A stretch of DNA of 64,000 nucleotides, from the NCBI RefSeq assembly GCF_000241525.1, contig NZ_AHIL01000043.1:186001-250000 (forward strand). Reading direction: 5' to 3'. Made by a program: the position numbers and the translations under genes. Positions 59,210-64,000 of this stretch are shown here, piece after piece (position 1 is the first letter of the stretch; each line of letters opens with the position of its first letter). The DNA is from Comamonas testosteroni ATCC 11996 (GTDB taxonomy: Bacteria > Pseudomonadota > Gammaproteobacteria > Burkholderiales > Burkholderiaceae_C). Under the pieces are notes generated by a model. The model had not been told where the DNA came from. It saw only the letters and a program-made list of their open reading frames with translations, and made no database searches.

Positions 59210-60307
59210 TCAGGTCAAGCTGGTGTCGACCACGCGGCGCTCAAGCGCCAGATATTCCTTGGAGCGCATCTCGTTGAGGCGCGAGACGGTGCGCGGGAAC
59301 TCGTGGGACAGAGGACCTTCGGTATAGATCTTCTCGGGCGGCACGGCTGCCGACACAATGAGCTTGACATGGCGATCGTAGAGCACGTCCACCAGCAGCG
59401 TGAAGCGCCGCGCGGCCGAAGCCATGTTCACATGCAGCTCGGGCACATCGGACAACAAGATGGTGTGAAACTGCGTGGCAATTTCAAGATAGTCGTTCTG
59501 CGAGCGAGGGCCGCCGCAGAGTTCGCGAAAGTCAAACCACACGACGCCGCCGGCTCGGCGCTTGGCCGCAATCTTGCGGGTCTCGATCTGCATCACCGGT
59601 TCTTCGTCATGGGCTTCGGCCAGGCGATCGAAGGTCTCCTGCATCGCGGCATCGGCCTCCGGACCCAGCGGGCAGTGATAGAGCTTGGCATCTTCGAGAG
59701 TGCGGCGGCGATAGTCAGTGCCGTTGTCCACATTCACCACTTCCATGCGCTCCTTGAGCAAGGCAATCGCAGGCAGGATCCGGTCGCGGTGCAAACCACC
59801 GGGATAGAGCCCGTCTGGCTCGAAGTTGGAGGTCGTCACAAAGCCCACGCCGTTGGCAAACAGCGACTCGAGCAGCTTGTAGAGAATCATGGCGTCGGTG
59901 ATGTCGGCGACATGAAACTCGTCAAAACAGATCAGCTTGTACTTCTTGGCGATCTTGGCGCCGAGGGCATCGAGCGGATTCTGCGTGCCTTGCATGAGAT
60001 GCATCTCGCGGTGCACTTCGCGCATGAATTCGTGAAAGTGCAGACGCACCTTGCGCTTGAGGGGCACGGCGTTGAAGAAGCACTCCATCAGAAAGCTCTT
60101 GCCGCGCCCCACCCCGCCGTACATATAGACGCCCTTGGGCAGATCGGGGTGATTGATCAGTTTCTTGAGAGCATTGGAGCGCTTGCCCTTGTACGCGGCC
60201 CACTCGTCAGCGCAGCGCTGCAACGCATCGACTGCACGCAACTGCGCGGGATCGCTTTTGAAACCCTTGGCGGCCAGCTCCGCCTCGTAGGCTTGTCTTA
60301 CATTCAC
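59210..60307 (-). CDS. zapE: Cell division protein ZapE (AFG1-like ATPase)
   Basis: 365 aa, length as in ZapE. Walker A GGVGRGKSFLMECFF near residue 64, FHEFMREVH, Walker B ICFDEFHVADI, sensor VTTSNFEPDGLYPGGLHRDRILPAI and the late FRELCGGPRSQNDYLEIA are all AFG1 family marks. ZapE associates with the Z-ring under stress in E. coli. Separated from lpd by a palindrome at 60336-60371. Confidence 0.95.
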   Translation of the reverse strand: MNVRQAYEAELAAKGFKSDPAQLRAVDALQRCADEWAAYKGKRSNALKKLINHPDLPKGVYMYGGVGRGKSFLMECFFNAVPLKRKVRLHFHEFMREVHREMHLMQGTQNPLDALGAKIAKKYKLICFDEFHVADITDAMILYKLLESLFANGVGFVTTSNFEPDGLYPGGLHRDRILPAIALLKERMEVVNVDNGTDYRRRTLEDAKLYHCPLGPEADAAMQETFDRLAEAHDEEPVMQIETRKIAAKRRAGGVVWFDFRELCGGPRSQNDYLEIATQFHTILLSDVPELHVNMASAARRFTLLVDVLYDRHVKLIVSAAVPPEKIYTEGPLSHEFPRTVSRLNEMRSKEYLALERRVVDTSLT

Positions 60308-60335
60308 CGTCTTGTCTCCAGATGCTCAAAAAACA

Positions 60336-60371
60336 ATAGCTGCTACCGCTTATGCACTAAGCGTTAGCAGC
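60336..60371 (-). terminator. ATAGCTGCT palindrome serving as lpd terminator
   Basis: Arms GCTGCTACCGCTTA (60339-60352) and TAAGCGTTAGCAGC (60358-60371) pair at 13 of 14 positions around a 5-nt loop. On the minus strand TATTGTTTTTT follows. It contains the exact repeat core at 60336-60344 and lies between the lpd stop and the zapE start. Confidence 0.8.
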
Positions 60372-60459
60372 CATTTTGTTCTGAATTCTAAAAGAAACTC
60401 AGCCTGCGCGCGGGCACTTCACAGCCATGTCAAAACCTGCGCGCAAGACTGAAAAAAAC

Positions 60460-61887
60460 TTAGAAGTTCAGGGTGCGCTTGTCCACAGCCAGAGCCGCTT
60501 CCTTGGTGGATTCGGACAGCGAGGGGTGAGCGTGGCAGATACGGGCGATATCTTCGCTCGATGCCTTGAACTCCATGGCCACCACGGCTTCGGAAATCAG
60601 CTCGGACACCATGGGACCCACCATGTGCACGCCCAGGATCTCGTCAGTCTCGGCATCGGCCAGGAACTTGACCATGCCGGTCGTGTCACCCAGTGCGCGC
60701 GCGCGGCCGTTGGCCAGGAAGGGGAAGGAACCCGCCTTGTACTTGACGCCTTCAGCCTTGAGCTGCTGCTCGGTGCGGCCCACCCATGCCACTTCGGGGC
60801 TGGTGTAGATCACCGAAGGCAGGGTGGCGAAGTTCACATGGCCGTGCTGGCCGGCAATGCGCTCGGCCACGGCCACGGCCTCTTCCTCAGCCTTGTGCGC
60901 CAGCATGGGGCCGCGCACCACGTCGCCCACGGCCCACACGCCGGGCAGATTGGTCTTGCACAGATCGTCCACCACGATGGCGCCGCGCTCGTCCAGGGCC
61001 AGGCCCACAGCTTCGGCGTTCAGGCCGATGGTGTTGGCAGTACGGCCGATCGAAACGATCAGCTTGTCCACTTCCAGCGTCTGGGCTTCGCCCTTGGCAT
61101 TGGTGTAGGCAACGGTCACGCCCTTCTTGCCGGACTTGACTTCACCGATCTTCACGCCCAGCTCGATCTTCAGACCTTGCTTGTCGAACGCCTTCTTGGC
61201 TTCCTTGGCGATCTGCTCGTCCACCACTGGCAGGAACTTGTCCATGCCTTCGAGCACGGTCACTTCCGTACCCAGACGGCGCCAGACCGAGCCCATTTCC
61301 AGGCCGATCACGCCAGCGCCGATCAGGCCCAGCTTCTTGGGAGCCTTGCCCAGGCTCAGGGCGCCGTCGTTGGACAGGATGTTCTCTTCGTCGAAAGCCA
61401 CGCCGGGCAGAGCACGGGCGTTGGAGCCGGTGGCCACCACGATCTGCTTGCCGGTGATGACTTCCTCTTCCTTGCCGGCAACCTTGATTTCATAGCCGCC
61501 TTCGGCAGCCTTGACGAAGGAGCCGCGGCCGTGGAAGAAAGTAACCTTGTTCTTCTTGAACAGGTACAGGATGCCGTCGTTGTTCTGCTTCACGATCGCT
61601 TCCTTGCGGGCGATCATCTTGGCCACGTCCATCTCGACTTTGCCGGTGGAGATGCCATGGTCGGCAAAGTGCAGCTTGGCATGCTCGAAATGCTCGGAAG
61701 ACTGCAGCAGCGCCTTGGAGGGAATACAGCCCACGTTGGTGCAGGTGCCGCCAGGAGCAGCGCCGCCAGCGGCGTTCTTCCACTCGTCGATACAGGCGAC
61801 GTTGAAACCCAGTTGTGCCGCGCGGATGGCAGCGATGTAGCCGCCGGGGCCTGCGCCGATCACGACGACGTCAAATTGCTTGCTCAT
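60460..61887 (-). CDS. lpdA: Dihydrolipoyl dehydrogenase (E3)
   Basis: 475 aa. FAD motif [21 protein letters not shown], redox-active disulfide C49-C54 in [18 protein letters not shown] motif [16 protein letters not shown] and the C-terminal catalytic HAHPSLSE (His-x4-Glu). It reoxidises dihydrolipoyl groups of 2-oxoglutarate dehydrogenase and possibly of the glycine cleavage H protein encoded at 15.6 kb. Last gene of the sucAB-lpd cluster, separated from sucB by a terminator-like hairpin. Confidence 0.97.
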   Translation of the reverse strand: MSKQFDVVVIGAGPGGYIAAIRAAQLGFNVACIDEWKNAAGGAAPGGTCTNVGCIPSKALLQSSEHFEHAKLHFADHGISTGKVEMDVAKMIARKEAIVKQNNDGILYLFKKNKVTFFHGRGSFVKAAEGGYEIKVAGKEEEVITGKQIVVATGSNARALPGVAFDEENILSNDGALSLGKAPKKLGLIGAGVIGLEMGSVWRRLGTEVTVLEGMDKFLPVVDEQIAKEAKKAFDKQGLKIELGVKIGEVKSGKKGVTVAYTNAKGEAQTLEVDKLIVSIGRTANTIGLNAEAVGLALDERGAIVVDDLCKTNLPGVWAVGDVVRGPMLAHKAEEEAVAVAERIAGQHGHVNFATLPSVIYTSPEVAWVGRTEQQLKAEGVKYKAGSFPFLANGRARALGDTTGMVKFLADAETDEILGVHMVGPMVSELISEAVVAMEFKASSEDIARICHAHPSLSESTKEAALAVDKRTLNF

Positions 61888-61915
61888 GATTTGAATCTTT
61901 TCTCTGTTTAACTCG

Positions 61916-61945
61916 AAAAAAGCCCACCGCTTTTGGTGGTGGGCT
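61916..61945 (-). terminator. Terminator-like hairpin between sucB and lpd
   Basis: AGCCCACC (61921-61928), 9-nt loop, GGTGGGCT (61938-61945); on the minus strand followed by TTTTTTC. It lies in the 81-bp gap, so part of the suc transcripts may stop before lpd. Confidence 0.82.
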
Positions 61946-61968
61946 TTGTAGAAGCTCGATCTGCTGAA

Positions 61969-63210
61969 TTACAGATCAAACAGGAGGCGAGAAGGATCTT
62001 CCAGCGCGTCCTTCATGGCCACCAGGCTCAGCACGGCTTCGCGGCCGTCGATGATGCGGTGGTCATAGGACATGGCCAGGTAGTTCATGGGACGGATCAC
62101 GATCTGACCGTTCTCGACCACGGCGCGATCCTTGGTGGCGTGCACGCCCAGAATGGCGGATTGAGGGGGGTTGATGATGGGGGTGGACATCATCGAGCCG
62201 AAGGTGCCGCCATTGGAGATGGAGAAGGTACCGCCGGTCATTTCTTCAATGCCCAGCTTGCCTTCCTTGGCCTTCTGACCGAATTCGACAATCTTCTTTT
62301 CGATGTCGGCGAAGCTCATCTGGTCTGCATTGCGCAGGATGGGCACCACCAGGCCGCGAGGCGAGCTCACAGCGATACCGATGTCGAAGTAGCCGTGGTA
62401 GACGATGTCGTTGCCGTCAATGGAGGCGTTCACTGCGGGGAACTTCTTCAGGGCATGCACTGCAGCCTTGACGAAGAAGGACATGAAGCCCAGCTTCACG
62501 CCATGTTCCTTGGTGAACTGGTCCTGGAACTTCTTGCGCAGTTCCATCACAGGAGCCATGTTCACTTCGTTGAACGTGGTCAGGATGGCATTGGTCGCCT
62601 GGGATTGCAGCAGACGCTCGGCAATACGGGCGCGCAGACGTGTCATGGGCACGCGCTGCTCGGGACGGTCGCCCAGGTTTTCCTTGGTCACGGGAGCTGC
62701 CACCTGAGGCAGAGCTGCCTTGGGAGCGCCGGTGGGGATGGCTGCGCCGGCCTTGATGGCACCCAGAGCATCACCCTTGGTCACGCGACCGTCCTTGCCT
62801 GTGCCAGCCACGTTGGCAGCGGACAGGTTGTTGTCGGCCAGGATCTTAGCAGCAGCAGGCATGGCCACACCGCTCTTGTCGGCGCCGGCAGGAGCAGCGG
62901 CCACGGGGGCAGCAGCAGGAGTCGCAGCAGCAGCGGGGGCGGCAGCAGGAGCAGCGGCACCGGCGACGGCTTCGGAGTCGATCTTGGCGATCACTTGCTC
63001 GGCAGCCACGGTTGCGCCGTCGCCTTGCAGGATTTCGGTGATCACGCCAGCCGAAGGAGCGGGCACTTCCAGCACGACCTTGTCAGTTTCGATTTCGATG
63101 AGGATTTCATCGATGGCCACTGCCTCGCCGACCTTTTTCTTCCAGGTCAGCATGGTGGCTTCAGTGATGGATTCGGACAGCTGGGGGACTTTAACTTCAA
63201 CGATTGCCAT
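61969..63210 (-). CDS. sucB: 2-oxoglutarate dehydrogenase E2 (dihydrolipoyl succinyltransferase)
   Basis: 413 aa. N-terminal lipoyl domain with K44 in [14 protein letters not shown], an Ala/Pro-rich linker (about 80-112), an E3-binding domain ([28 protein letters not shown]) and a catalytic domain ending [11 protein letters not shown] with H384 and D388. It transfers the succinyl group to CoA. Between sucA and lpd. Confidence 0.97.
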   Translation of the reverse strand: MAIVEVKVPQLSESITEATMLTWKKKVGEAVAIDEILIEIETDKVVLEVPAPSAGVITEILQGDGATVAAEQVIAKIDSEAVAGAAAPAAAPAAAATPAAAPVAAAPAGADKSGVAMPAAAKILADNNLSAANVAGTGKDGRVTKGDALGAIKAGAAIPTGAPKAALPQVAAPVTKENLGDRPEQRVPMTRLRARIAERLLQSQATNAILTTFNEVNMAPVMELRKKFQDQFTKEHGVKLGFMSFFVKAAVHALKKFPAVNASIDGNDIVYHGYFDIGIAVSSPRGLVVPILRNADQMSFADIEKKIVEFGQKAKEGKLGIEEMTGGTFSISNGGTFGSMMSTPIINPPQSAILGVHATKDRAVVENGQIVIRPMNYLAMSYDHRIIDGREAVLSLVAMKDALEDPSRLLFDL

Positions 63211-63240
63211 TTTGAATTCTTTCCAAAGATGTTTCTTGTG

Positions 63241-63262
63241 CCCCCTGTCCTCGGACAGGGGG
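63241..63262 (-). other. Intercistronic hairpin between sucA and sucB
   Basis: CCCCCTGTCC (63241-63250), TC, GGACAGGGGG (63253-63262): a perfect 10-bp stem without a T tract on either strand, in the 63-bp sucA-sucB gap. It resembles an mRNA-stabilising or translation-modulating hairpin rather than a terminator. Confidence 0.7.
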
Positions 63263-63273
63263 TGTCGCCTGTA

Positions 63274-64000
63274 TTACTTGGTCAGGACAAAGCCCTTGAG
63301 CTTGGCGAATGCGCCTTCCACCAGTGCCTTTTGTTGCTCTTGGTGCAGATGTGCGTAGCCAACGGCGGGCGAAGCGGACGCAGCGCGACCGGAGTAGCCC
63401 AGCTTCTGGCCTTCACGCATGTTCTCGTGGATGTTGTGCTGGATGAAGAACCAGGCACCCTGGTTCTGAGGCTCATCCTGGCACCACACGATGTCAGTAG
63501 CGTTGGCGTACTTCTTCACTTCGGCGGCGAACGCCTTGTGGGGGAAGGGATACAGCTGCTCGACGCGGATGATGGCGACGTCCTTGGATTCCTTCTCGGC
63601 ACGCTTCTTGACCAGATCGTAGTACACCTTGCCCGAGCAGGCGATGATGCGCTTGACCTTGGCAGCGTTCTTGACGATGGTTTCGTCCTGCTCGGGGATC
63701 ACGGTCTGGAAGCCACCAGAGGTGAACTCGGACAGGGGCGACGTGGCGTCCTTGTTACGCAGCAGCGACTTGGGAGTCATGATGACCAGCGGCTTGCGCA
63801 GGCCGCGAACCATCTGGCGACGCAGCACGTGGAAGATCTGGCTGGCCGTTGTGGGCTGCACGATCTGCATATTGGTGTCGGCAGCCAGCTGCATGAAGCG
63901 CTCCAGACGCGCCGAGCTGTGCTCGGGGCCCTGGCCTTCATAGCCGTGAGGCAGCATCAGTGTCAGGCCGTTGACACGACCCCACTTCACTTCACCGGAT
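63274..64000 (-). CDS. sucA: 2-oxoglutarate dehydrogenase E1, C-terminal part
   Basis: The frame is open to the window edge, so only the last 241 codons are seen. LMLPHGYEGQGPEHSSARLERFMQL, VIMTPKSLLRNKDATSPL and WCQDEPQNQGAWFFIQHN are characteristic of the transketolase C-terminal part of SucA. E1 decarboxylates 2-oxoglutarate with thiamine diphosphate and loads the E2 lipoyl group. First gene of the cluster on this strand. Confidence 0.96.
   Translation of the reverse strand, partial: SGEVKWGRVNGLTLMLPHGYEGQGPEHSSARLERFMQLAADTNMQIVQPTTASQIFHVLRRQMVRGLRKPLVIMTPKSLLRNKDATSPLSEFTSGGFQTVIPEQDETIVKNAAKVKRIIACSGKVYYDLVKKRAEKESKDVAIIRVEQLYPFPHKAFAAEVKKYANATDIVWCQDEPQNQGAWFFIQHNIHENMREGQKLGYSGRAASASPAVGYAHLHQEQQKALVEGAFAKLKGFVLTK

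Overview
The window is about 64 kb of GC-rich bacterial chromosome. It most resembles Comamonadaceae (Betaproteobacteria, Burkholderiales), probably a Comamonas testosteroni-like organism. Pointers are two orphan Bug/TctC-type solute-binding proteins, a PobA with an IclR-type PobR-like regulator, a cyoABCD quinol oxidase followed by SURF1 and a RegB/RegA-type pair, the sucA-sucB-lpd order, and short intergenic palindromes built on an ATAGCTGCT core. This assignment is inference from gene content. No rRNA, tRNA, insertion sequence, prophage or CRISPR array was seen; the region reads as core chromosome.

Region by region. 1-2.8 kb: 5' end of a partial signalling gene, then a 3-oxoacid CoA-transferase operon (scoA, a DUF3806-like gene, scoB) divergent from a PAS-LuxR regulator. 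3-6.4 kb: katG, a small unknown protein and a CopD-like membrane protein. 6.5-11.8 kb: MarR regulator and a tripartite drug efflux operon (outer membrane factor, EmrA-like, EmrB-like). 11.8-14 kb: TPR protein, MBL-fold hydrolase and a TonB-C-like lipoprotein. 14-19.7 kb: tandem glycine riboswitch and the glycine cleavage operon gcvT-gcvH-unknown-gcvP. 19.8-22.7 kb: hybrid sensor kinase and RluA-type pseudouridine synthase. 23-28 kb: branched-chain amino acid ABC operon (substrate-binding protein, livH, livM, a 20-codon ORF, livG, livF). 28-39.2 kb: SDR oxidoreductase, Bug protein, bacteriohemerythrin, universal stress protein, lipoprotein, 2OG-Fe(II) dioxygenase, pobA/IclR divergent pair, LysR/Bug divergent pair and an MHS-type MFS transporter.

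39.4-47.3 kb: cyoABCD, surf1, then a RegB-type sensor kinase and RegA-type regulator, a respiratory module plausibly under redox control, followed by two small membrane proteins. 47.7-55.3 kb: clpA and clpS (minus), dnaE (minus), bamD (plus). 55.3-60.3 kb: DinG/YoaA-family helicase, PP2C phosphatase, periplasmic coiled-coil protein and zapE. 60.4-64 kb: lpd, sucB and the 3' end of sucA, the 2-oxoglutarate dehydrogenase complex, with a hairpin at each gene junction.

No clearly novel multi-gene system was found. The observations most worth checking are small: the 20-codon ORF coupled to livM and livG by ATGA overlaps at both ends, the unknown genes embedded in the scoAB and gcv operons, the dispersed ATAGCTGCT palindromes, three evenly spaced CAATnATTG motifs at the marR start, and an interlocked TGGACA/TGTCCA array upstream of cyoA.
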